Shown: positions 1 through 5,452 of the stretch, in pieces
Numbering within the stretch: the first letter of the stretch is position 1
Layout: each line of letters starts with the position of its first letter
From: Gammaproteobacteria bacterium
GTDB taxonomy: Bacteria > Pseudomonadota > Gammaproteobacteria > Chromatiales > Sedimenticolaceae
DNA length: 8,327 nucleotides
Direction: 5' to 3'
NCBI GenBank assembly: GCA_020445245.1
Contig: JAGRHB010000068.1
Span: forward strand, 1 to 8,327
Program-made: the position numbers and the translations under genes
The notes under the pieces: model-generated
Told to the model about the DNA's origin: nothing
The model's input: only the letters and a program-made list of their open reading frames with translations
Database searches by the model: none

Positions 1-413
1 CGCAGCAGCACCGCGGCTTCCCACTCCATTCGCCTTTGACTGCACAGCGGCAGGATGGTTTCGCCTTCCCAGTGGCTGCCCGCGACCGGCGTCAACCGGG
101 TGCGGTTGAGTCCCATGTCCATGTTGAGACCCCGGACTTCGACGCTGATCTCATCCACAGTGAGGCCATCAGTCACGACGGACAGACGCAACGGCTGCAT
201 CAACGGAATCGGACTGGGCGCGATGGCCAGCGTCACCGATCCGCCATCCACCTGCTGCGCGCAGGGGCCGGCACGCAGATCGCACCCGGACGGCGGGGCG
301 ATGCGTGTGAACTGATCCTGCATGCCCTGCCAGTAACGCGCGCCAAAGAACCCCGCAACCGCCAGCACAGCGGCCCCGAGCAGAATCAGCACACTCCTTG
401 TCGTCTCGCTCAA
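1..413 (-). CDS. Membrane-anchored hypothetical protein, N-terminal part (cut by window edge)
   Basis: An open minus-strand frame enters from the left edge. I place its start at a TTG (413-411) because GAGGGG lies a few bases upstream and the next in-frame stop is at 452-450. The visible 137 residues begin with a short polar N-terminus (LSETTRS) and one hydrophobic membrane segment (about residues 8-24). After that comes an extracytoplasmic region with a Cys pair (SGC-DLRAGPC, about residues 43-51). Further on is a conserved-looking stretch containing NMDMGLNRTRL, then WEGETILPLC and RMEWEAAVLL near the edge. This looks like a signal-anchored, beta-rich periplasmic domain. From memory, proteins with an 'MDMG-N-R-L' core and a 'LP-C---RM-WEA' end occur beside SCO/cytochrome-oxidase assembly genes in gammaproteobacteria. 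I could not confirm this, and the neighbour that would test it lies outside the window. The function is unknown. It is divergent from fpr. Confidence 0.72.
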   Translation of the reverse strand, partial: MSETTRSVLILLGAAVLAVAGFFGARYWQGMQDQFTRIAPPSGCDLRAGPCAQQVDGGSVTLAIAPSPIPLMQPLRLSVVTDGLTVDEISVEVRGLNMDMGLNRTRLTPVAGSHWEGETILPLCSQRRMEWEAAVLL

Positions 414-521
414 CTGTTCCCCTCGAGCACCCGCCGGATCACCAGTATCTCAGTCCGCCACGCAGCAACTGAACGGGCCCCAGGCAATCGCAGATCCCGC
501 ATTACCGGATTCCCGTCCGGG

Positions 522-549
522 TTGCTTTCGCCGCCCGCCACATTAGTTT
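522..549 (+). promoter_or_regulatory. Possible weak sigma70-type promoter for fpr
   Basis: TTGCTT (522-527) and TAGTTT (544-549) are separated by 16 bp. Both are imperfect matches to the -35 and -10 consensus. They sit in the divergent region, and transcription would start roughly 35 nt before the fpr start codon. No second line of evidence supports it. Confidence 0.25.
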
Positions 550-591
550 AACCAGTCAACGGCACCGGCGCTGCGGGAACAGGGGTGATTG

Positions 592-1338
592 ATGGCGCAA
601 TGGCTCAGTGGCAAGGTGGTGCGAAAGACGCGCTGGAATGACACGCATTTTTCCCTGGCGATCCGCGCCGAGGGGCCCGAGTTTGTCGCCGGGCAGTTCG
701 TCCGTATTGGCGTCGACCTCGGCGGTGAGCGTATCGGCAGGCCCTATTCGCTGGTCAACCCGCCGCACGAACCCGTGCTCGAGATCTTTTTCAACATCGT
801 ACCCGAGGGACCGCTGAGCAGCCGACTCGCCGCACTCGAAGCCGGCGACTCCTTGTGGCTGACAGACGCGGCCAACGGCTTTCTGACACTCGCCGAGGTG
901 CCGAATCACACCCGGGACCTGTGGATGCTGGCGACCGGCACCGGAGTGGGCCCCTTCCTGTCCATGCTGCAGACCCCCGAACCCTGGCAGCGCTTTGACA
1001 AGGTTGTGCTCGGCTACGGCGTGCGCCGTCACGAGAACCTCGGATACCGCGATCTGATCGAGCGCCTGCAACGCGAACACCCCGAGCGTTTCGAATTCGT
1101 ACCCTTTGTCACGGGTGAGCCGGCGGAAGATGCCTTCGCGTGCCGCATCCCCGAGACGCTGGCCGACGGCCGCCTGGAGCGACGTGTCGGGCTCACGCTG
1201 GATCCGGCGCGCAGCCACGTGATGCTTTGTGGGCATTCCGAGATGATCAGCGATGCGGTGGGCGTGCTCGAGGAACGCGGGCTGCGCCGCCACCGACGTC
1301 GTGAACCGGGGCATATCAGCACCGAGAAATATCACTAG
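592..1338 (+). CDS. fpr: Ferredoxin (flavodoxin)--NADP reductase, Fpr type
   Basis: This 248-residue FAD enzyme transfers electrons between NADP(H) and ferredoxin or flavodoxin in the cytoplasm. The family supplies reductant for iron-sulfur enzymes and oxidative-stress responses. The FAD-binding beta-barrel comes first, with the RPYS motif at residues 50-53. The NADP-binding half follows, with GTGVGP at about 116-121, the segment VLGYGVRRHENLGYRDL, and CGHSEM starting at C213. The C-terminus (RREPGH-STEKYH) has the basic, aromatic-containing ending characteristic of bacterial Fpr. Length matches the family (about 245-260). I start at ATG 592, which has AGGGG 6 nt upstream. A TTG directly before it is a less likely start. 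The gene is convergent with the PilZ gene, with 17 bp between the stops and no clear terminator there. Confidence 0.95.
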   Translation: MAQWLSGKVVRKTRWNDTHFSLAIRAEGPEFVAGQFVRIGVDLGGERIGRPYSLVNPPHEPVLEIFFNIVPEGPLSSRLAALEAGDSLWLTDAANGFLTLAEVPNHTRDLWMLATGTGVGPFLSMLQTPEPWQRFDKVVLGYGVRRHENLGYRDLIERLQREHPERFEFVPFVTGEPAEDAFACRIPETLADGRLERRVGLTLDPARSHVMLCGHSEMISDAVGVLEERGLRRHRRREPGHISTEKYH

Positions 1339-1355
1339 GCGGCCTGCCTGCCGGC

Positions 1356-1796
1356 TCAGTGCAAACCCGGAAAGTGGACGGCAAACCGTTCGATCCATTC
1401 TTCCGCCGCCTGCTCGCTGGTCAGACGGCGCCCTTCCTCGCGCTCCACCTGCCGACGGTAGTCTTCGATGTAACAGAGCTGCTCGACCATACGGACACTG
1501 AAGCGATCCTGCTGCGTGACGAATCGCACCCCCACCTCGTATCCCTCTCCTGCGGGTCGACACCAGGCAACAATGCCGTCAACTGCGAACTGCTCCCCCA
1601 GTACAGGTATCGTCAGGCGTATCGCGAGCCCGGTATCGAGCGTCATCCCGGTAGCGAAACACAGGCCGCCCTCGCTGACGTTGCGCAGCCGTTCGTCGCG
1701 ACCAGTCAGGTCACCCTGCAGATCGAACCGGATCGGCATCCGCGACGGGTGCCGGATGAATCGCCTCTCGACCGGTGATGACTTCACACGATGCAT
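1356..1796 (-). CDS. PilZ-domain protein (predicted c-di-GMP receptor)
   Basis: This 146-residue protein carries a PilZ domain (about residues 10-100). The arginine motif appears as R15-H-P-S-R19. The second motif is N39-V-S41-E-G-G44, the (D/N)xSxxG signature, here with Asn at the first position. Both motifs are needed for c-di-GMP binding in the family, so binding is likely retained. After the beta-barrel (segments such as GIVAWCRPA and YEVGVRF) comes a charged, probably helical C-terminal tail (about 103-146) of unknown role. No membrane segment or fused enzymatic domain is present, so it is probably a cytoplasmic adaptor whose partner cannot be read from context. The start is ATG 1796. 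The Shine-Dalgarno is weak (GAGCGA), and a GTG three codons inside is an alternative. It lies 75 nt downstream of rsuA on the same strand and could be cotranscribed. Confidence 0.9.
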   Translation of the reverse strand: MHRVKSSPVERRFIRHPSRMPIRFDLQGDLTGRDERLRNVSEGGLCFATGMTLDTGLAIRLTIPVLGEQFAVDGIVAWCRPAGEGYEVGVRFVTQQDRFSVRMVEQLCYIEDYRRQVEREEGRRLTSEQAAEEWIERFAVHFPGLH

Positions 1797-1871
1797 GATT
1801 TTCGCTCTGTCGTCGTGCCGCCGGACGGCACCGGTGGCAACGCAAACAATCCATTCGCGTCATGCTGAATT

Positions 1872-2582
1872 CTAGTCGACGATCTCACTCCCCAACACGG
1901 CCTCGCGTTCCACCGCCGTCAGGTGCCGCCAGTCGCCCGGCTGCAGCGATGGATCCAGGACCAGTCCACCGATTCGCTCACGATGCAACGTGAGCACCCG
2001 GTTGCCGAGCGCCGCAAACATGCGGCGAACCTGGTGATAGCGACCCTCCGTGATGCTCAGTCGCACATGAGTGTCGTCCAGGCGCGTCAATTCCGCAGGG
2101 CGCGTCACCGACTTTTCGCTGCGCAACATCAGGCCCTGTCGAAGGCGCTGTTCGGCATCCGCCGCCAGCGGTTCGGCAAGCGCTGCCAGATAGGTCTTGC
2201 TGCACCGGTGATTGGGCGAGGTCACACGATGCGACCAGGCGCCATCATCGGACAACAGCAACAGCCCGCTGGTCTCCTTGTCCAACCTGCCAACCGGGTG
2301 CACGCGGGCTGCGAGTGCTTCGGGTAGGCGGGTCATCACCGTGGCCTGATGGCTGTCAGTGGTTGCGCTCAGCAGTCCACAGGGCTTGTTCAGCATCAGG
2401 TACACAGGCTGTGGCAGCGCCAGCAACTCACCGGCACAGGCCACCTGCTCGCCCGGCGCCACATGCCGCGCAATGTCCTTGACCGTGTCGCCATCGACAA
2501 GGATCCGGCCGCGTTGAATGAGGATACGTGCCTGACGGCGCGACACCCCGGCGGCCTGGCTGACGAAACGGTCGAGTCTCAC
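1872..2582 (-). CDS. rsuA: 16S rRNA pseudouridine(516) synthase RsuA
   Basis: This 236-residue enzyme converts U516 of 16S rRNA to pseudouridine during small-subunit assembly. An S4 RNA-binding domain occupies about residues 1-45 (MRLDRF, then VSRRQARILI). The RsuA/RluB/E/F catalytic domain follows, with YLMLNKP at 61-67 and GRLDKETSGLLLL with the catalytic aspartate at D101. Later come EGRYHQVRRMFAALGN and LHRERIGG. These last segments match E. coli RsuA closely from memory, which favours RsuA over RluB, RluE or RluF. It starts at GTG 2582, where the protein aligns with the family N-terminus; GGAAG lies 9 nt upstream. The length is normal. A 6-bp hairpin (1815-1831) lies in the gap before the PilZ gene but has no U-tract, so readthrough is plausible. 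Confidence 0.93.
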   Translation of the reverse strand: MRLDRFVSQAAGVSRRQARILIQRGRILVDGDTVKDIARHVAPGEQVACAGELLALPQPVYLMLNKPCGLLSATTDSHQATVMTRLPEALAARVHPVGRLDKETSGLLLLSDDGAWSHRVTSPNHRCSKTYLAALAEPLAADAEQRLRQGLMLRSEKSVTRPAELTRLDDTHVRLSITEGRYHQVRRMFAALGNRVLTLHRERIGGLVLDPSLQPGDWRHLTAVEREAVLGSEIVD

Positions 2583-2724
2583 GGATAGGTTCTTCCGAAT
2601 TGGGGATGGAAAGGTGCCGGCCCAGGGATGCCCATCATCAGGATGAAGCCGTGCCGACCGCTCCTTTTAACAGGGCAGCCGTTGGGCAAGGCCCGCATTT
2701 TAAGCGCAGGCGCCGCGCCGTTGC

Positions 2725-2739
2725 CGCGATAGAATCGCG
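2725..2739. repeat. Perfect short dyad CGCGAT-AGA-ATCGCG
   Basis: Two perfect 6-bp arms are separated by AGA, 26 bp before the start of the 120-residue gene. TAGAAT within it resembles a -10 hexamer, but no good -35 lies upstream. It could be an operator, a small hairpin or chance. Confidence 0.35.
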
Positions 2740-2765
2740 ATACCCAACCACGCAGGGCGTCCGAA

Positions 2766-3128
2766 ATGAAATTTCACCAGCTGCGCCCCGGTACAGGTTT
2801 CCGATACCAGGGCGTCACCTATCGCAAGATATCCCCGCTGATGGCGGTGAGCGGCCCGGACGATACCCAGCGACTGGTGCCGCGCTCGGCACAGGTCGAC
2901 GTACTTGACGACAGTGACCAGGCACTCATCCACTCGCTGCCTGACTCTCTTCCCGGCACCCTGGTTGAGACCACGCTGATCCAGTTTGCGGCCTCTTGCA
3001 TGACCGCCGCAACGACCATCGGGCCTCCGCTCGCACCCGATCAACTGGCACAGTTCGAACGCGCGATTGCAGCCGCACGAACCGAAACGCTGGCGCGACT
3101 CGCCAATCGCCAGGGAAACATTGAATAA
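2766..3128 (+). CDS. Conserved-looking small hypothetical protein, 120 residues
   Basis: I do not recognise a named family. The N-terminus is MKFHQLRPGTGFRYQGVTYR, followed by KISPLMA. The pattern F-(x)n-F-x-Y-x-G-x-x-Y-x-K looks like a short beta-hairpin seen in many small uncharacterised bacterial proteins. A central variable section holds a CMTAATTIGPP segment with one Cys. The C-terminal third (about 88-120) is rich in Ala, Arg and Glu and probably helical. No signal peptide or membrane span is seen, so it should be cytoplasmic. It starts at ATG 2766 with AGGG 8 nt upstream. It is divergent from rsuA (183 bp) and 50 bp ahead of the EF-hand gene on the same strand. The coding call rests on the ribosome site, GC-rich third positions and a start/stop that fit the gaps between neighbours. 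Function is unknown. Confidence 0.75.
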   Translation: MKFHQLRPGTGFRYQGVTYRKISPLMAVSGPDDTQRLVPRSAQVDVLDDSDQALIHSLPDSLPGTLVETTLIQFAASCMTAATTIGPPLAPDQLAQFERAIAAARTETLARLANRQGNIE

Positions 3129-3178
3129 TCGGGCATACCCGGTACCTCCCGGGCCGACTCACAAGGAGACTTCCGTCC

Positions 3179-3481
3179 GTGAAAAGAATCGTCATCGCAC
3201 TTGTCGCTCTCAGCGCCCCGGTTCTGGCACAACAGCCGCAGATGCCAAACCTGGAAGAAATCTTCTTCCAGCAATTCGATACCAACAAAGACAGCCAGGT
3301 AAGCAAGGCGGAGTTCCTGCAGCCTACCGAGGCGCAATTCGATCACATGGATCGCGACAAGAACGGGATGCTCGACCAGGCCGAGGTCAAGGCCTTCAAC
3401 GATGAAATGAAGGCGCGCATCCAGGAGATGCAGCAGCGGATGCAGCAGCAGGGTGGACAACCGGGAATGCCGCCGCGCTGA
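3179..3481 (+). CDS. Exported EF-hand calcium-binding protein
   Basis: This 100-residue protein begins with a clear Sec signal peptide (MKR, a hydrophobic run, then VLA at 15-17 with likely cleavage before QQP). The mature part carries two EF-hand loops. Loop 1 spans D34-E45 (D-x-N-x-D-x-Q-x-S-x-x-E, with Ser where Gly is usual at position 6). Loop 2 spans D58-E69 (D-x-D-x-N-G-M-x-D-x-x-E). Both end in the bidentate Glu, so calcium binding in the periplasm is expected. The C-terminal 25 residues are a Gln/Met/Gly/Pro-rich tail (repeats of MQQ, ending MPPR) and look disordered. The start is GTG 3179 with AAGGAG (3163-3168) 10 nt upstream. Known relatives are small periplasmic EF-hand proteins of unknown partner. 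No enzyme domain is attached. Confidence 0.88.
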   Translation: MKRIVIALVALSAPVLAQQPQMPNLEEIFFQQFDTNKDSQVSKAEFLQPTEAQFDHMDRDKNGMLDQAEVKAFNDEMKARIQEMQQRMQQQGGQPGMPPR

Positions 3482-3521
3482 GTACGCCGGCCAACCCACC
3501 GAAAATTCCTGGGTATTGATT

Positions 3522-3543
3522 GGGATCAGCGCAGCTGAATCCC
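3522..3543. repeat. Imperfect hairpin after the EF-hand gene
   Basis: GGGATCAGC (3522-3530) can pair with GCTGAATCCC (3534-3543) with one bulged A and a 3-nt loop. There is no T-run on either side, so it is not a convincing intrinsic terminator. It lies about 40 nt past the EF-hand stop and 50 nt before the next start. Confidence 0.3.
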
Positions 3544-3592
3544 CCGCGGCATAGTATGACGAGGAATTTCACTGCAAAACATGGAGGCCATC

Positions 3593-3724
3593 GTGGAACT
3601 GTTCAACGAACTCTTTTCCGATTGGGTTGGAATTCTTTCCTTTGGCGTGATCGCCTTTATCATCCTCATGGCATTGTTCTTCATCGTGTTTTTCATGGCG
3701 CACTCTGGCGACCCGAAGGCCTGA
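3593..3724 (+). CDS. Small single-span membrane protein, DUF3149-like
   Basis: This 43-residue protein has one membrane helix. It reads as (V/M)ELFNELFSDWVGILS, then a hydrophobic stretch rich in Ile, Leu and Phe with two Mets, then a short polar end (HSGDPKA). The opening 'ELF-x-ELF-x(n)-VG-LS' followed by one span matches what I remember of the DUF3149 family, small inner-membrane proteins of unknown function in beta- and gammaproteobacteria. I choose GTG 3593 because GGAGG (3583-3587) sits 5 nt upstream and the protein then begins exactly at the family's MELF. ATG 3581 would add four residues (MEAI) but has no well-spaced ribosome site. The next gene is convergent, 80 bp away. Confidence 0.78.
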   Translation: MELFNELFSDWVGILSFGVIAFIILMALFFIVFFMAHSGDPKA

Positions 3725-3803
3725 CGATGCCAGAACGCTGTCACGGCAACTGCCGTCACTGACGCGCGGCGACGGGGAATCGGCAAGTGGACGTGCCGGC
3801 CGG

Positions 3804-4706
3804 TCAGATGCGCCCGGCGGGGTATGCAGCCGGGCGCCGCTCGCGCCACGCATCGCCCCATTGGTAACTGGCCAGACCCACCAGGATCATTGCGGCGCCG
3901 ATCCAGACCCGCAACCCGACCTGCTCGGCATTCAATGCATGTCCGATCAACAACGCCAGAACCGGTGTGACCAGGGTGATCAGGGCAACGCGGCTGGCGA
4001 GGCTGTGGCGCAGCACGTAGTAGTACAGGACGAAACCGGCCACGGAACCGAGCAGCCCGAGGTAGACGATGGCGCCGAGCGCACGCGTTGGGACATGTGA
4101 TGGCCAGACGCCGCCGCCCAGCCACCAGGTCAGCAGATACAGCGGCACAACGATGATCAGCGCGCCCGTGGTGGTCTCCAAGGGATGCAACCCGGCATCC
4201 ACACGCTTCACCCAGACAGCGCTGACTGCATGCAGCGCCACCGAGACCACCACGGCCGCCACACCGGGCAACGCCATCGGACCGAGCACCGGCGCCCGAC
4301 CGAATATCACCGCCAGACCACCGATGCCCAGCAGCATCCCGAGCACACGGAACGGTGTGAAGACCCGCTCCCGCAACCAGACCGCCGCCAACCAGCCAGT
4401 GAACACCGGGGTGAGCCCGAAAATCACCGATACCAGACCCGAAGGGATGTGCTGGGCACCCCAGTAGACGCACAACATGGATGCCCACATGCCAAACGCT
4501 GCGGCAATATAGGTCTGCAACGCCGGGCGCTGCCATCCAATACGTCGACGCAGGAGTGCGACCAGCAACAGGCAGGCCGCGAGCCCGATCACCATCCGGC
4601 CCGTAACGGCAAACAGCAGGCCTGCACCCTCTGCGCTCCATTTGATGGCAAGTGGTGTGGTGGACCAGATCAGGACCACACTCAGGTACGCGACCGGGAT
4701 AGACAC
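3804..4706 (-). CDS. EamA/DMT-superfamily inner-membrane transporter
   Basis: This roughly 300-residue protein is hydrophobic throughout, with about ten predicted membrane helices in two EamA repeats (about residues 6-140 and 150-285). The first repeat opens with AYLSVVLIWSTTPLAIKWS and contains GAQHIPSGLVSVIFGLTPVF. The second carries the matching GSVAGFVLYYYVLR and VALITLVTPVLALLIG segments. These are classic drug/metabolite transporter features, usually metabolite or amino-acid efflux. The substrate cannot be read from sequence. Two adjacent GTG codons could start it (4709 or 4706). I prefer 4706 because AGGAG (4713-4717) is then 6 nt away rather than 3. The last codons overlap a 9-bp inverted repeat (3810-3837) with no T-run. 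Expression may be attenuated by the hairpin at 4735-4772 (see that entry). Confidence 0.9.
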   Translation of the reverse strand: MSIPVAYLSVVLIWSTTPLAIKWSAEGAGLLFAVTGRMVIGLAACLLLVALLRRRIGWQRPALQTYIAAAFGMWASMLCVYWGAQHIPSGLVSVIFGLTPVFTGWLAAVWLRERVFTPFRVLGMLLGIGGLAVIFGRAPVLGPMALPGVAAVVVSVALHAVSAVWVKRVDAGLHPLETTTGALIIVVPLYLLTWWLGGGVWPSHVPTRALGAIVYLGLLGSVAGFVLYYYVLRHSLASRVALITLVTPVLALLIGHALNAEQVGLRVWIGAAMILVGLASYQWGDAWRERRPAAYPAGRI

Positions 4707-4734
4707 CACAGACTCCTAGTCAAAACGCACAAAC

Positions 4735-4772
4735 AACAGGGCCGCAGCACCTGGATCGGCTGCGGCCCTGTT
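4735..4772 (-). terminator. Perfect 14-bp-stem hairpin with U-rich tail in the EamA leader
   Basis: AACAGGGCCGCAGC and its exact reverse complement GCTGCGGCCCTGTT flank a 10-nt loop. Read on the minus strand, the GC-rich stem is followed by TTGTTTGTGCGTTTT, which fits an intrinsic terminator. The plus strand continues TTCCATCC, which fits poorly. It ends about 25 nt before the transporter start codon and 183 nt after the stop of the 60-residue gene. It may end that upstream transcript, act as an attenuator for the transporter, or both. Confidence 0.7.
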
Positions 4773-4785
4773 CCATCCAAACGCT

Positions 4786-4836
4786 TTACGACTGACTGGT
4801 CAGCTCACGCCGTTGTCCGCACAAAAAGGCGCGCAC
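4786..4836 (-). other. Possible 16-residue leader ORF before the attenuator hairpin
   Basis: On the minus strand GTG (4836) opens a frame reading MRAFLCGQRRELTSQS and stopping at TAA (4788-4786), 13 nt before the hairpin. CGGAG lies 4 nt before the GTG, closer than ideal. Four of 16 residues are Arg, but there is no run of a single amino acid. An overlapping 13-codon frame starts nearby, so translation is uncertain. Confidence 0.2.
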
Positions 4837-4955
4837 AACACTCCGAAAGTGATTCCGACAAGTCGCCCGCTGCGGCGGCGTACGAAACGCCTGTCAGCGT
4901 CACACGGCCCGGCCAACGCCGACGCGCTGCCGCCCGTGCGCGACACCCTGGCGGA

Positions 4956-5138
4956 TCAGTTGTAGCCGGGTATCGCCAGGTGATCTTTCACGCGGGCGTC
5001 TTCACACTCGGTGTGCGCCAGGTATTCGCGAACCAGGCGTTTCTCTGTCTTTTCTTCATCTACCCCCCAATCGAGCTTGCGGGAGGCGGCCTTTATTTCT
5101 TCCCAGGTTGCTGGAAGGCCTTCATTTTCAAACGACAT
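4956..5138 (-). CDS. Small acidic hypothetical protein, 60 residues
   Basis: I do not recognise the family. The protein starts MSFENEGLPATWEEIKAA, continues with a charged helical-looking middle (KLDWGVDEEKTEKRLVREYL) and ends with TECEDARVKDHLAIPGYN. It has a single Cys, about 14 acidic against 9 basic residues, no signal peptide and no membrane span. It is probably a small soluble cytoplasmic protein. I start at ATG 5138, which has a strong AAGGAG 6 nt upstream. The frame remains open further upstream to an ATG at 5192, but those extra codons lie in AT-rich promoter-like DNA and lack a ribosome site. A perfect TATAAT sits about 65 bp upstream on the same strand. The excellent ribosome site plus promoter argue for a real, possibly well-expressed gene. 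Confidence 0.7.
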   Translation of the reverse strand: MSFENEGLPATWEEIKAASRKLDWGVDEEKTEKRLVREYLAHTECEDARVKDHLAIPGYN

Positions 5139-5167
5139 CACGCTCTCCTTAGAGCTTACAACCAAAA

Positions 5168-5204
5168 AATGAATATAAAGCATTGAAACCAATACTTATT
5201 CATT
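5168..5204. repeat. Nested inverted repeat in the AT-rich leader of the 60-residue gene
   Basis: AATGAATA (5168-5175) and TATTCATT (5197-5204) are perfect 8-bp arms. Between them ATTG (5182-5185) and CAAT (5190-5193) form an inner, nearly concentric pair. The structure overlaps the -10 candidate of the minus-strand gene and its presumed transcript start, so an operator is possible. Confidence 0.4.
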
Positions 5205-5207
5205 ATA
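5202..5207 (-). promoter_or_regulatory. Consensus -10 element (TATAAT) for the 60-residue gene
   Basis: The minus strand reads TATAAT exactly, in an island of roughly 30 % GC (about 5150-5222) inside GC-rich DNA. Transcription would begin near 5195, about 57 nt before the start codon. No good -35 lies at 16-18 bp (the sequence there is CTCCTT/CCTCCT), so an activator may be needed. Confidence 0.5.
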
Positions 5208-5393
5208 GTAGCCTAAATCAATCAAGGAGGTGGCAAGAACTACCTGCACGCCTCACGCAACACCGGGCGACTATCCTGGCGGTCCACAACAACGACCGCA
5301 CACCAAACAAACCGGGCCGGCTACAACAACAATCGACCGTCGACCAGGAAACTGCAGGGCAACTGCCCCGCATGATGGCCAGTCGATGCCACA

Positions 5394-5415
5394 AAACGTG
5401 ACTCAGATCACAATT
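5394..5415. promoter_or_regulatory. CRP/Vfr-like binding site
   Basis: The core is CGTGA-CTCAGA-TCACA. It matches the E. coli CRP consensus TGTGA-N6-TCACA except at the first base of the left half. The flanks (AAA on the left, ATT on the right) also resemble the consensus. By hand count 17 of 22 positions agree with the standard CRP palindrome. It lies about 270 bp upstream of the lldE start codon, centred near 5404.5. Carbon-source control of lactate oxidation by a CRP-family activator would fit. Confidence 0.5.
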
Positions 5416-5452
5416 ACCGGCGACACAACCGCTGCTGTCGGCGGCCGCGGCA

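Noticed and set aside
556..1563. Minus-strand frame of 335 codons over fpr
   Set aside because: It is antisense to a clear Fpr with all motifs and also overlaps the PilZ gene. The product resembles nothing.
3041..3499. Minus-strand Leu-rich frame that looks like a membrane protein
   Set aside because: It is exactly antisense to the EF-hand gene; the Leu runs arise from its Gln/Glu/Lys codons.
3743..3756. Hairpin ACGGC-AACT-GCCGT between the DUF3149-like gene and the transporter
   Set aside because: It has only 5 bp and no T-tract on either strand. It is too weak to call a bidirectional terminator.
3810..3837. 9-bp inverted repeat GCGCCCGGC/GCCGGGCGC
   Set aside because: The arms are perfect, but it lies inside the transporter's last codons (PAAYPAG region) without a U-tract. 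GC-rich coding sequence can give this by chance.
3526..4641. Long minus-strand frame of 371 codons
   Set aside because: It lies in a different frame over the EamA transporter, is Gly/Arg/Cys-rich with no family resemblance, and also covers the plus-strand DUF3149 gene. It is a high-GC shadow.
4726..4838. Three copies of CGCACAA (4726, 4818, 4832)
   Set aside because: The 7-mers are irregularly spaced (92 and 14 bp) with no conserved flanks. They are not a repeat array.
4185..5186. Plus-strand frame of 333 codons
   Set aside because: It is antisense to the transporter and the 60-residue gene. Its Gln/His/Arg-rich composition is typical of an antisense shadow of a membrane-protein gene.
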